Below are positions 39,026 to 51,154 of a DNA stretch of 64,000 bases, piece after piece. Every line of letters begins with the position of its first letter. Within the stretch, counting starts at the first letter, position 1. Where the stretch lies: contig JAMWET010002920.1 of assembly GCA_024036415.1 (NCBI GenBank), forward strand, positions 1,197,001 through 1,261,000, in the 5' to 3' direction. This stretch comes from Prochilodus magdalenae (lineage: Eukaryota; Chordata; Actinopteri; Characiformes; Prochilodontidae). Under the pieces are notes generated by a model. It made no database searches. It had not been told where the DNA came from and saw only the letters and a list, made by a program, of their open reading frames with translations. Both the position numbers and the translations under genes were made by a program.

Positions 39026-42000
39026 TTCTTCTGCTTCTTTGTCTTCTCCTTTTTCTTCTTCTGCTTCTTTTTTTCTTCTTCTTCTTCTTCTGCTTCTTTT
39101 TCTTCTTTTTCTTCTTCTGCTTCTTTTTCTTCTTCTTCTTCTTCTTCTTCTTCTTCTTCTTCTTCTGCTTCTTTGTCTTCCTCTTCTTCTTTTTCTTCTT
39201 CTGCTTCTTTGTCTTCTCCTTTTTCTTCTTCTGCTTCTTTTTTCTTCTTCTTCTTCTTCTTCTTCTTATTATTATTATTATTATTGGGCCTCTTTCACCA
39301 ACCGTTTGCCAATTTCTTAAGCATTTATGCAGTTTTTTTCTGATATTCAGTAGTGTTTTCTTATTCATGTTTTGTTATTCGGTAGGAGCAGAGTTTACAC
39401 ACACTCCATTCTGTGGTTTAAAAACACAATGTGAATTTGAATTAGCTTTTTTTTAAAGAATTGGAAGCCTGTTGTAATTGATAAGATTTTTTATTCTTAT
39501 TACCAAGTATACTCTCCATGATAAAGATCCTGTTGTACAGTGGGGAAAATAAGTATTTAGTCAGTCACCAATTGTGCAAGTTGTCCCACTTAAAAAGATG
39601 AGAGAGGCCTGTAATTGACATCATAGGTAGACCTCAACTATGAGAGACAAAATGTGGAAAAAAATTGAGAAAGTGATTTTGTCTGATTTTTAAAGAATTT
39701 ATTTGCAAATAATGGTGGAAAATAAGTATTTGGTCAATAACAAAAGTTCATCTCAATACTTTGTTGTATATCCTTTGTTGGCAATGACAGAGGTCAAACG
39801 TTTTCTGTAAGTCTTCACAAGGTTGGCACACACTGTTGCTGGTATGTTGGCTCATTCCTCCATGCAGATCTCCTCTAGAGCAGTGATGTTTTGGGGCTGT
39901 CGGCGGGCAACACGGACTTTCAACTCCCTCCAAAGGTTTTCGATGGGGTTGAGATCGGGAGACTGGCTAGGCCACTCCAGGACTTTGAAATGTTTCTTAC
40001 GAAGCCACTCCTTTGTTGCCCTGGCAGTGTGCTTGGGATCATTGTCATGCTGAAAGACCCAGCCACGTTTCATCCTAATTGCCCTTGCTGATGGAAGGAG
40101 GTTTGCACCCAAAATCTCACAATACATGGCCCCATTCATTCTTTCATGTACACGGACCAGTCGTCCTGGTCCCTTTGCAGAGAAACAGCCCCAAAGCATG
40201 ATGTTGCCACCCCCATGCTTCACAGTTGGTATGGTGTTCTTTGGATGCAACTCCGCATTCACTTTCCTCCAAACACGACGAGTTGTGTTTTTACCAAATA
40301 GTTCTACTTTGGTTTCATCTGACCATATGACATTCTCCCAATACTCTTCTGGAACATCCAAATGCTCTCTAGCAAACTTCAGACGTGCCTGGATATGGAC
40401 TGGCTTAAGCAGGGGGACACGTCTGGCACTGCAAGATCTGAGTCCCTGGCGTCGTAGTGTGTTGCTGATGGTAGCCTTTGTAACGTTGGTCCCAGCTTCC
40501 TGCAGGTCATTCACTAGATCCCCCCTTGTGGTTCTGGGATTTTTCCTTACCGTTCTTGTGATCATTTTGACCCCACGGGCTGAGATCTTGCGTGGAGCCC
40601 CAGATCGAGGGAGATTAGTAGTGGTCTTGTAGGTCTTCCATTTTCTGATTATTGCTCCCACAGTAGATTTCTTCACATCAAGCTGCTTGCCTATTGCAGA
40701 TTCAGTCTTCCCAGCCTGGTGCAGGTCTACAATTCGGTTTCTGGTGTCCTCCGACAGCTCTTTCGTCTTCACCATAGTGGAGTTTGGAGTGTGAGTGTTT
40801 GAGGTTGTAGGCAGGTGTCTTTTATACTGTTAACGACTTCAAACAGGTGCCATTAATACAGGTAATGAGTGGGGGAAAGAGGAGCCTCTTAAAAAAGAAG
40901 TTACAGGTCTGTGACAGCCAGAAATCTTGCTTGTTTGTTATTGACCAAATACTTATTTTCCACCATTATTTGCAAATAAATTCTTTAAAAATCAGACAAA
41001 ATCACTTTCTCAATTTTTTTCCACATTTTGTCTCTCATAGTTGAGGTCTACCTATGATGTCAATTACAGGCCTCTCTCATCTTTTTAAGTGGGACAACTT
41101 GCACAATTGGTGACTGACTAAATACTTATTTTCCCCACTGTATATAGTTGTATATAGTAAATGCTGTTTATAGGACCAGAAAGGGTTCCACTATTGTTGT
41201 AAGTGTTTTTGGTTCTATAGAAAACCCTTTTTTTGAGAGTGAAGCAAAGCTGACCCTTTTTATACAAAAATCTGTAGACTGTATATTCACAAGCCTGTCA
41301 ACCATGGTTTTGACTTTATGACCAAGCCTGTATGACACCACCTATTACTGCGTAAGCCACCCCATCATGTTTAATGTGATGAGAGCTTGTTGATGAGGGT
41401 GAATTTGATGTGTGCATCAGGGAAGCGTGGGACAGGTCAAGGTTAGGTGTAAGCTAAAGCTTTCAAGCTCTGTTCAGAAGCCAAAAAACGACTGTAAAGG
41501 CCATAGTGTGTGACATGATGGAGTATTTCTGTCTCAGATAGGAAGTCCGTGCGGCAGTCCACTACTGAGCACACACGGCTCACCTACCTGCGACTGCAGG
41601 AAAGACAGGTGGCTCCTCGTCGCAGGAAGGGTACTCGCCATGAACGTCCTCTGACGCAGGCAGAGCTCCTAGCCGAGGCCAAGGTCACAGCAGAGATTAA
41701 CCTGCGCTCTCTGGGTGAGAAGGACACATACACATCATGAGCAGGTTCTTGTTTAAAGTGTGCTGTTACATTGCAGTGGAACACTAGATATCTGCTCAAA
41801 CACAACTCCTAGAACTCCTCTGTTAATTGCCTGCTAAGAGTTACAGTAAGGGGATTACCACCATACTGTGGACACCAGCCCTCCATGGATGGAAGCTGAT
41901 TTTGCGTTGTTTTTAGCTGTTAAATCATTGACAGTGTAGCAGGCTTTTTCTTAGCACTCTTAGGCATCCCCATCTGACAAGACTAAAGCCTTTTTCTCTG

Positions 42001-43243
42001 ATCTGTATGAAACATGCATCTTTTTAAATGACTGATAATGGAGAACTGCAAACACTCATGTGTCTATTTGAGGAGCATGTAAGCTATATTTTCATGTCCG
42101 TAGTCTATTTCTACAATCTGCAAACTGTCTCATGAAGACATACTGAGCTTCTGTTGTTCTTGTTCAATGTAGAGAACTATGAGCGCCTGGAGGCGGATAA
42201 GAAAAAGCAAGTCCACAAAAAGCGCCAGTATGTGGGGCCGGTCATCCGCTACCACTCTGTACTGATGCCTCTGGTGTCTGACCCCTCTTTCAAAGAAGAG
42301 AATGTGGATGTGGAAGGGTAAAGTTTTCTATCAGCTTACTTTGTCACTGTTTTGCCGTTGGAATGTTTCATTTCTCTTGCAAATAAGTGATGCTGTTTAA
42401 TCCTAGTCATGTATGCATCTTGCCGTAAGGATCCAGATAGGGATTGAGGTGTAAATGCACTCAAGACATCTTAAAAACACATTCCCATCGTTCAAACGAC
42501 CTCAGAAGATAAAGCTCCTACGTATTTCTACATTTCCCTTCGTGATATACTATGTTTAACTATTACAATGCACACGTTCCAGGACCACGACAAGTAAATG
42601 TGGCTTTCCTCAGAGTTCAACAGTCAACAACACCACAACATTTTTGAGGCTTCAACTGTCTTTGCATAGAACAGGAAAAACCGGACCCAACCGCCAGGCG
42701 CTAATGCATACAGTCAAAATCGTATCAGGATGCAATCTAGTTGAATTGCATGTAATGTATATGGAGTCTATTATGCTGAATGACACAGATAGTTATTTGC
42801 CACTCTTAATTGTTTATAGGTTGGACCAGGATCCTCAACAATTTCATCCTGGTTCAGGAGCTACAGCATTTTCTCAGTCTGAGGCAACCCTCTCCGGCCA
42901 GCTAGCATCCACCTCTGCTCCTCAACCGCCACCAGGAGGTACCAGGTGCTCTCGCACCTACATTACCTTCAGCGATGAGGACACTTTCCATTCTTTCTTT
43001 CCTAAGACCTCCGCCCCTCGCATCCCTGTCAAAGAAGTATGCCCAGTCACTCACAAACCAGCCCTGTACCGCGACCCCATCACGGACATTCCTTACGCTA
43101 ACCTGAGAGCCTTCAAGATTATCCGTGAGGCCTATAAGAAGTATGTGGCAGCTCATGGCCTGCCATGTCCTGGGGCAACTCTTCCAGCAGAGCCCCCTGC
43201 AAAGAGCATGCGACAGAAGATTGTCATCAAACAAGGCATGTAA
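36236..43243 (+). CDS. vps72: VPS72 (YL1), H2A.Z chaperone of SRCAP and TIP60 complexes
   Basis: Six coding exons: 36236-36352, 37078-37230, 37366-37489, 41538-41714, 42173-42317 and 42820-43243 (TAA), giving 379 residues (human 364). Residues 1-39 carry the conserved start ([20 protein letters not shown]) and [14 protein letters not shown]. An acidic stretch follows ([18 protein letters not shown], about residues 52-70), the region that in the family binds the H2A.Z-H2B dimer. Then come a basic Lys/Pro region, the [12 protein letters not shown] segment, [18 protein letters not shown], and the YL1 C-terminal domain ([19 protein letters not shown], about residues 310-330, ending RQKIVIK). The protein acts in the nucleus in histone-variant exchange. 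Intron 3 is 4 kb and carries the CTT array and the Tc1 element. For exon 4, acceptor CAG|ATAGG restores the frame; the TAG four bases later does not. Confidence 0.97.
36635..36995. mobile_element. Non-autonomous interspersed repeat, copy 2 (VPS72 intron 1)
   Basis: It opens with AAAAGTTTGTAGACCCCCTT, passes through GCAGCAATAGCAGCTTC and ATTGCATTCAGCCACAAG, and shares GAGGTCAGG, GATGATTAGATCTAGATCAC, TATACCCCTCTAGGCGAT and GTGTCAGCAATGGGT with 3005-3310. This copy keeps more of the left part. It lies wholly within VPS72 intron 1. Confidence 0.65.
37815..37885. repeat. AGAACC-type repeat, left part
   Basis: GCGGTTCTTCAAGGGCTTTT followed by ACAAATAGAAC and CAGAACCAG. A matching right part lies at 41160-41245, beyond the CTT array and the Tc1 element. 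The two may be one older repeat split by later insertions, or two separate fragments. Confidence 0.4.
37996..39285. repeat. 1.3-kb imperfect CTT/GAA array in VPS72 intron 3
   Basis: A long tract built from CTT units with regular TGC, TTTGTC and CCT interruptions, forming a higher-order pattern (TTCTTCTGCTTCTTTGTC recurs many times). It ends in a short (TTA)n run. The plus strand is almost pure pyrimidine and the minus strand almost pure purine. All three forward frames and one reverse frame are open for more than 450 codons (poly-Ser, poly-Leu, poly-Phe, Arg/Lys-rich), which is a product of the repeat and not evidence of a protein. Confidence 0.97.
39538..41140 (-). mobile_element. Nearly intact Tc1 transposon in VPS72 intron 3
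   Basis: The element is 1603 bases long and is bounded by the TA target duplication typical of Tc1/mariner (39536-39537 and 41141-41142). It has terminal inverted repeats of about 207 bases (39538-39744 and 40934-41140) beginning CAGTGGGGAAAATAAGTATT; by eye the two arms are nearly identical, so the insertion is fairly recent. It carries a single transposase gene on the minus strand with one premature stop. Its orientation is opposite to VPS72, and it does not touch the splice sites. Confidence 0.95.
39753..40775 (-). pseudogene. Tc1 transposase (DD34E) with one premature stop
   Basis: The frame starts at ATG 40775 and reads for 307 residues to a TGA at 39854-39852. The same frame then continues for 32 more codons to a second stop at 39755-39753, so the ancestral protein would have about 340 residues, the usual Tc1 length. 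Visible parts: a bipartite paired-like DNA-binding region ([40 protein letters not shown]), the first catalytic Asp in [13 protein letters not shown], the second in [11 protein letters not shown], and the Glu in [11 protein letters not shown], with 34 residues between the second Asp and the Glu. The stop falls where related transposases have Trp in an EEW motif, consistent with a single G-to-A change. All catalytic residues lie upstream of the stop; whether the shortened protein works is unknown. Confidence 0.92.
41160..41245. repeat. AGAACC-type repeat, right part
   Basis: GGACCAGAAAGGGTTCCACT and TTTTTGGTTCTATAGAAAACCC lie directly beyond the Tc1 element. The wording is related to 37815-37885 and 32190-32680. 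Confidence 0.4.
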
Positions 43244-43857
43244 AGGTACAAGGTAAAAGAGAGAGAGAAGTATCACTCAGAAAAAGACAAGGAAAATCAT
43301 TTTTTTTCTGAGACTTAACAGGTTAGCCCTATTTTCACTGCACATACAAGCTTTTCATTCTTTAGGAAAGTACATTTCTACATAAGTATAATTTGAACTG
43401 CACTGAACCCATGAAAGGTTGGACAGAAGTCTTGTTTTTTGTAACCTGTCATACAGGTAAGTCCACAATGAACTGCGAGCTGTCGCGTCAATCTCCGTCT
43501 CATATTTCAAAATCACAGACTGTTAGCTTTTTGAGGACCCTGCACTAATGTTCTAATATGTTTGTTCTGATGCTGATTGTATTGATTTATTCTGTTATTA
43601 GTGTATAACAGTACCTGATTACAGTCTGTACTGTGCATTATTCAGTGTTACAACGATGATTGTGAAATATTGTGTTGCACTTTAACAATTCAATGTGCTC
43701 ATTGCAGCTGATTAAGGCTTGAATGTGTTAAACAGAACTGATATAATGCAGTATTTATCTAATATTCCAGTTCTGCTGTTTTGACTTGAGTTTCTTATCG
43801 TTGTGTTGTTTTCTTGTCTTTTTCTTGTTGTTGTTGTTGTTGAACCCAACCTGAACA

Positions 43858-43945
43858 TTATGCCACATTCTGCCTGCCCTTATACAACTCATGCTGTATC
43901 CAAGGCCTCAGTGTAAGTATTTATGTTAGAGGAGTTTGTTTCATT
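43858..43945 (+). repeat. Diverged 85-base direct repeat, copy 1
   Basis: Contains TGCCTGCCCTTATACAACTC, ATGCTGTATCCAAGGCCT and CAGTGTAAGTATTTATGT. The same order and wording recur at 45028-45105. The origin is unknown. Confidence 0.7.
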
Positions 43946-45027
43946 GTTTCATCAGCTATTTCCGATCTCTTAAGTGCATTACATGGTCAACATTCAAAAG
44001 TATTATTACTGTATGTGACACATGCATATATAAGTCAACTGTAAAAAAGTGAGTTTTAATTTTAGATTTGATATTGCATTAGGACATTTTATATTGCATA
44101 AGAAAAGCTTAATTCAAGCAGATGATGACGATAAGATGTTTTATTATGTAAATGACATTGTGTTGACATAGACACCCTTAAACTACAGTGAGCGACATTA
44201 GTTCCATTTATAACACAGGAATGAAGCATCAGTTTACAGCAGTTTACAGAGTTCTTAATTAGCCCCGTGTTAGTTCTTCGTAACAGTCCTAAGTATAAGA
44301 CCGTCATCACTATAGTTTACACATCCTGATGTCAATATAAAGTTATTTACTTCATAAACATACCCTTCAAATGATGTTTTATATGAAGCAAATAAAGTAT
44401 TTTGCAATATGTAATACAATAATATGATAATGAAATTTTACATTCATTTAGTACTTTGTAGTACTTTTATTCCTGGTATACATTTTGATATGAAAGCATT
44501 CAATTTACAGTGAAATACATGACTGAAGGTCCTATCAGTTGCGATTACCTCTTTGGGTCACTGTGTAGCGCTATAAAATGCCATATGAACTTTAGTTTGT
44601 AGTGTCATAATTTTAGCGTAGCCCCTCTTTTTCTTGGATTGTCTCTGCTATCGCATGCCCATTGATCTCAGATCATAGGTTTCACTCCTGTGGTCTGTGC
44701 ATATTGTGGTTTATGCATTTCAACATTGTCCTAAAAAATGTCCCAATAGGTGCTGTATTCATTTCTGTGGTTCTCTGTGTTGCACTTTGTTACTGCAGTT
44801 TATGCTATTTATGTACAAATGCTAAAAAACATGTTTCAGGGTTTATTACTGCTGACTGAGATTTATAAATGTGTTTTTAAACAAAACTGATGATACATTG
44901 CATTGTGTGCCCTCCCTGTGCTCTGCTCTTTTGTTCTTCTTTCTTACCCTATTGTTTTGTCTTTGTTTGTTATCTAACAAGATTTCCAAACTCAAATGAA
45001 AGCTGACCAGAATATTCTAGAAGCAAC

Positions 45028-45105
45028 ATGTTGCCTGCCCTCATACCCCCACTCATGCTGTGTTCAAGGCCTTGGTGTAAGTATTTATGTCAGATGGGTT
45101 AGGTC
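45028..45105 (+). repeat. Diverged 85-base direct repeat, copy 2
   Basis: Contains TTGCCTGCCCTCATACCC, ATGCTGTGTTCAAGGCCT and GGTGTAAGTATTTATGTCAG. It lies about 1.17 kb downstream of copy 1. Confidence 0.7.
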
Positions 45106-48100
45106 ATTACACCTCACCAACTTTAAATCTTAAATGCATACTACTTTCTAGACTTTAATTCAAGACTTTCATTTCAAATCACTGTAACAACAAACCCCAC
45201 AACACCATGTATACAAGGCTACTATTGTGTCAGTCATTTCAAGAACATAAGTTTTAATAAATAGCAAACCTTTGATGTTTTATTGTACAGTCACAGATGT
45301 TTTCACATTTATCCTTTTAATTACCATTTACTTCTATAGTTTGTACATATTGTTGGTATTATAACAAAACCATGCAACTCAAAATAGCTTTGCATATGGA
45401 AAAAAGTCAGTGTAACAAGAATTTATTCTAGACTATGTCTATTGGAATGTTGGTTCGTTCAAGCTTATTTGGGTGGCCTCCATTAAATAATCTTTAGATG
45501 TCCAATACAGACTTTTACCTTTTAAGTGCAATAGTTAGGCTTAGCATCGGGATGAAGATTTGGTTTTAGGGTTGGCTTAAGGGCATATATATTATACTAA
45601 ACTTCAGTGTTTTGTTAAACATCCAGCAAAACTTGAATTGAAAATATAAGACATAAACATGATAAACATGGCAAAGTCATTGATCAGAGAACTGTGTAAG
45701 CATGGCTACTGTGCAGATTGATTGGCAGCTCTCTGTATCCAGGCTTACTCTGCCACTCATACACAACTAAAGACTTAGCCAGTTTTTGTGTGACTGTAAC
45801 TGTTTTCTGTGGGCCTGGCATAAAATATATAGCAGATATTTATTTGATTTGGTGAGGTATGCATAACATACTTTGTACATGTACTCTGTGGACTAGAGGA
45901 ACAAGATTAACTTGTAGAAAACAGATCTCCCTGGGGTCTTTAGTAGATATATGCTCGAACTGCAAGTTAAATGCATGCTAAGTGGGCTAGACTATACAAA
46001 TAAAGTGCCATTGAAATGTTTACCAGTGATACACAGTGTAAACAAATGTAAAAAAGAAAAAAGCTTTTTGTTTTCATAGGACAGAGACTATATAAGCCAT
46101 AATTGATTTGAAAAGTGAATTATAGATCATAGTGTCTTCTGAAACTTCAGAAATATCGCCAGTAGAGGTCGCCATTCCCATTTTAAAACTCCTACACCAA
46201 GTTCGGGTGACAGATGAGCACTTGGCCTGTTGATGGCCTCTCTCTCCCCAATACATGGTCACTCTTTTAAATCAAAAGTAATGACATGCTGACCTCATGA
46301 AGTGTGTGCCAGCCAGTATTACTGTCTCAGCACTGCCCAGAATGTAGGCAAGAGAGGAAGAGAGAGAGAGAGAGGGAGGTGGGGGTGGAGAGAGAATGGG
46401 AGGGGGGGGACTAATGTCGCTCTCCGGTTCCAAAGGCTGGGTCATCCCTGCTGTAAGCTTTAGCACTGACTCTGAGTGCAGGTAAGTAGCAGACAACTTC
46501 TCACCAACAAAGGAGCTGTACTTTCTTTAATGTGTGTGTGCGCGGGGTGTGTGTATTAGTGTGTGTATTAGTGTGATTACTGATATGAGACTCTTAACTA
46601 TTCAAATACTGTACCAACAGTTACAGTTGCCTCTTTTTTATGCATTTAGACAAGTACAGATCATTTGTGTCTATACTTGACCTGCATGTCTGTAAATGAT
46701 TTAATTGTATTTGGTTTTATTGCATATTTAATATACCACTGACTGCGACCTTCACATTTATCTTTGTGTGGTAATACATTTACACAGAGGTGTAGTAGCT
46801 AACTGTTTAGTCGTACTTTTGAAACTACGTGTATAGTGTATGATATTTTGCAGTGTAGAGGGACCAAAGTAACTGTTCAGCTTCAGTTTGGTTGTCATAC
46901 TGTCAAATACAGCTGTTATTTTACCCTTCAGTCACAGACACCTGACAGTCTCTGGATTAAGGGGACTTTTATGGCCTTTAGGGAATTTACATGGTGCTGT
47001 GTGTAGCTCATTTATAAGCCTAATTATGCCTAATTAGAGTGTGCAAACATCTAGTTTAATTTATATATATATATATATGTTAAGTTGACAGTAAGCTAAA
47101 CTTAGGGTGAGGGTACAAGATTTACACTGTTGGAAGTAGCTGACTTGTGAAGCTAAAATTAAGCTGGGGTTGATTTGGAATTTTACACTTGAGCGGTGAG
47201 ACCTGAAGAAGCTGACCCACAAATAGTGTGAAATCTTTTGTGAGATGGGTCAGCTGGAGCAGAACCTCAGCACTGCAAAATATTATAATGGGTCAGCTGG
47301 GCTAGAACCTCGGTACTGCAAAATATAATACACTGTACGCATAGTTTCAAAAATCCAACTAAACAGTGGGCTACTACACCTCAGTGTACATTTATTACCA
47401 CACAAAGCAAAAACTGTACGTCTGCATGCAGTTCCATGCAAAACAGATCTACATAGGGTTTAAACATTAACTTAATTATTAAGGATTTGAGAAGGAGCTT
47501 AGATAAGTGGTTAACTCCAGGGTGCTGCTGCCCAGCCTTAGAGCCCACCTGCAGTAGCCAACAGGGAGTTTTGGGTTTCCCAGCTGTACTTGATATAGAG
47601 CGCTGTAGCAGCATGACCTCATGTTGCTTTTTAAGTGGATGTTTTAACCAGTCTTAGTAATTGTAGTCTTAGCACCTGTTTTAATTTAGCGAAAACGTCC
47701 CCAAATTAATGCTTGAAAATGTTTAATATTGTTGCACACCCTCTTGCCAGTCATGGCGCTAAAATTATTTTCTATTAACGGCTTTTCATTGATGCTAATT
47801 TCTGTCTGACGAAACTTTGACGAAAAACTTAACTCCTGATGAGTGTTTCAGCTTTAATTCCTTTAAGTAACTGGTCTAGTATAGCGAAATTACATTGAAA
47901 CGGAAGGTATGTGGAAAACGTTGTCTCATTGCCAGTCCAATGCTAGTTATGATACTCAGTTGACTTTCCATTCATTAGCTTCTATTGACACTATTTCCAT
48001 TTTGGCATTTGAATTGTTGGTTGGTCTGCAGTTCTTATTATTGACGTCAAATTATGACACTGCACATTTCTGTATGTGTATAGCGTTACTCAGTTGACAT

Positions 48101-49129
48101 TGCACAAACAGACAATGTTGCAGGTAAACCAGCTCTGATATTTAGCCCTTTATTTATACGCCATGCATATTAGAGAGCATAGCTATCCAGGTGCTCGGTT
48201 GTGAATCACAAACATAATCTGACCAGAAAGACAATTCTTTTATTATAGATGTACACGCTTTAGTGCTGAGATGTGTGTCTATTGTATATCCAGCCCTCAC
48301 ATACATGACAGCTATATGTTGAAAGATCTCAATTGAAAACATTCAGAGTCAGCTGCAGAAACAGGTGGCCCACAGTGCTTTTCCATACCTTAATGTTTTT
48401 TGGAGTGGAACTAAAGTGTCTTGGGAGCTTTGTAGACAGGTGTGTGAAGCAGACAGCTAGCCACTCTTACTCATGAAATGTGATGGGCTCATAAAGATGT
48501 CACCTGTCCAGTGGGACTGAGGAATGTAATTCCCAACTGGATGACCTGGTTTACACCTATTTATAATTCTAACTGCGATCAGTCTAGCTTTGTCCCAGCA
48601 TCTGACAAACCAATGTCAAATATACTGAAGGGTCACTTAGTAATATGAACAGTGCTTAGGGAGGCACTTTTGATGCTTTAAAAATTCCATAAAAGTACAT
48701 AGTGCTCCTAATAGACTTTGTATATTTTATTAGAAAACTTGATGAAAATATTTCAGTTTGTGAATCAGTACAGTTTGTGTATCAGTAAACATTTTAACAA
48801 CACTGTGACAGGACTGATAATTGTGGTCACTATTAAAAATTATACTACATTTTAATATTGTTCCACCTCTATCATTGAGTTTTAGGCACTGTGTAAAAGT
48901 GGCATCACTGTGTGAGAGGAGGCATAGCAGTAACATGAGTTAAATCAGCCTTCTGTGTCAAATTCATCACCTCTCCCAAAATGGATCAAATGATCCATGG
49001 TGTATATGAATATTATGATCTCATTTGGGCTTAAAATTGCTTTGATACATAAGATTGAATGGCTTATATATTTAAGGAAACATAATTAATAATGTATGTA
49101 CACATCTATGCGCTCATCTATAAAAAAAA

Positions 49130-49960
49130 AATCGCACTTAGAAGTGTTGGATTGCAGTACTATTCGGGCTATTGGGAAGGAAGTTAAAGGTTACAAGGAA
49201 CAATAAATGATAATTAATGTAGACTGATATGGGGAATATTTATTGAGCTATACATACTGAAGTAGTGTCTCTCAGTATGGCGTCGGGATGCTATGTTTGT
49301 GAATGCAGTATGCCAGACATCTTGACAAAAATCCATCCCTTGCAGCTTGAAAATTCTCACACAGTTCCTGCAGATTTTGGGATAGAGCTGGAGGTGGAGT
49401 GACACCAGGCCTTTTGGACATGTGACCCGTGATTGGACACTGTTCATCTTGGAGCTGACCACACACACACAAAACCGGGACTCATCACTGAAGATGACCT
49501 GTTGCCATTCTGAGTCACTCCATTACAGTGTGTCACGACACCACTGCAGTCTTTGCTGACGCTGACATGGTGTTAAGGGCAGTCAGTGTAGCAGTCTGGA
49601 CGCATGTAGTCCTGTGTTGTGCAGCCGGGCGCCAATGATGGTGGCAGTAACAGGGTGACTCATGGAAGGCATCACAGCTCGCTGAATGTCCACTATTGTA
49701 GCTTTTGGGTCGCTCTGCATGTTGGACGAGCCATCAGTTCTCCCTCTCTGCAGTTTGTAAAGGTCTCAGAGACCCTTCACGTCGATGGTGCTTGCCCATA
49801 GTGTGCTATGGTAGTAGATGCACAACCAGTATGGCACGCAGTACCTCAATAAGACCTTCCTGCTTATCCAGGCCCTGCAATGCAACTGCTCTCAAATTAT
49901 TCCAACTGCCCAAATAGCTTTTAAACTTTTTCACGGCATACTTCCTATACAAAGGATTCT
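49130..49960 (-). mobile_element. Internally deleted Tc1-like element, copy B
   Basis: The opposite-strand relative of 22005-22625. On the minus strand the remnant reads RDLYKLQRG... MPSMSHPVTATIIGARLH, then SDESRFCVCG (first catalytic Asp region), then passes directly to LSQNLQELCENFQAARDGFL (C-terminal region), so the second Asp and Glu regions are missing as in copy A. Its left portion, outside the coding remnant, carries the same GGGAAGGAAGTTAAAGGTTAC block. Copy B preserves about 220 bases of upstream sequence that copy A lacks. Confidence 0.65.
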
Positions 49961-50617
49961 ATCAACACAAGTCAGAGTGGAAAGTACTTAAACATGACAA
50001 CCTTATATAGTCAGTAAGGTAGAGCGATAAAGCCCACCCTAGCTTATGTCACATGCACGGTCGAGTAAGACACTTGAATCATTCACATGTCTCATAATGT
50101 CAAACCTACATACCAAGTTTCATTCCTGTCGGCTGATTCCTCCTAGGTGCAACTATGTTTCTATGTGTATGTACGGTAAAGTACACATTAGGTCACATTA
50201 ATGCGCTACTTTTCATAGTAAACTAAAAAAATATGTGAAAATGAAACCGATTATTATCAAGCTGCTCCACTAATGCAGCAAAGCTTTTCACTTAGCATGA
50301 AGTCTGTAGTGCTTTTGAAAGCGGAAGCAGCAGGCAACTGTTTCAAGCTCTAATACATTCACATACATTGCTAATGTTTTGTGTCTAGACCTCAAAACAA
50401 GGGGACCCAATGCTGTTGTTTTTGGGTGTGGCAGTGTGAAACGGTGGATCTTCCTGGTGTTCCCTATCAGCTATGCCCACCAGTGGGTGTGTAGCAGTGA
50501 GAGTAGTGTGGATGTGAATGCAAGCCTCTGATAAATGAGGGAACACCACTCTCTCTGCTCCTCTCCACTGTAACTCAAAACTCAGGCTTGCCATTCTGAG
50601 ACTAAGAATAGCAAAGA

Positions 50618-50657
50618 TCTCTCTCTCTCACTCTGTCTCTCACTCACTCACTCTCAC

Positions 50658-50739
<82 letters not shown>

Positions 50740-50766
50740 CCTCTCTCTCACTCACTTTCTCTCTCT
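50618..50766. repeat. (CT)n array with CACT interruptions
   Basis: A dinucleotide tract of about 150 bases flanked by CTCACTCACT units. It produces spurious Arg/Glu-repeat frames on the minus strand. Confidence 0.95.
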
Positions 50767-51154
50767 GTGCAGTGCACTTCTCTCTTGCAGTGATAGCTGT
50801 GGGCAGTGTTCTCTTCATATGTTCCATCCTGTATGTTCCAAATATTGTAAGCAGTGCTATGTGTTGTAATCGGAGAGCACTGTCATATGGAATCTTCCTC
50901 AGCATGCCATAGCCTGAAAATTTTAAAAGCTGACCCTGTCAACAAAGACCACTCTTGCCATGTTGTTTTATTGGAGGAGTATTTAGCCAACGAAAACTAA
51001 AAACGTAAACTATCGATAACTAAACCTGAACTTAAATTTAAAAATAACATTCAAATTAATGTCATATTAATTCATGTAGTTTTTATTTACAGCATTTTAA
51101 AAAGCCACGCATTTATAGTTTTTTCATGATGGGTGGACCAGTGGAAATGTTTTA

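Noticed and set aside
37950..39456. Very long Ser-, Leu-, Phe- and Arg/Lys-rich reading frames (450-470 codons)
   Set aside because: All are read through the CTT/GAA array in several frames at once and have no splice or start context; they are artefacts of the repeat.
40126..40632. 168-codon plus-strand frame inside the Tc1 element
   Set aside because: Antisense shadow of the transposase gene, which has clear catalytic motifs on the minus strand.
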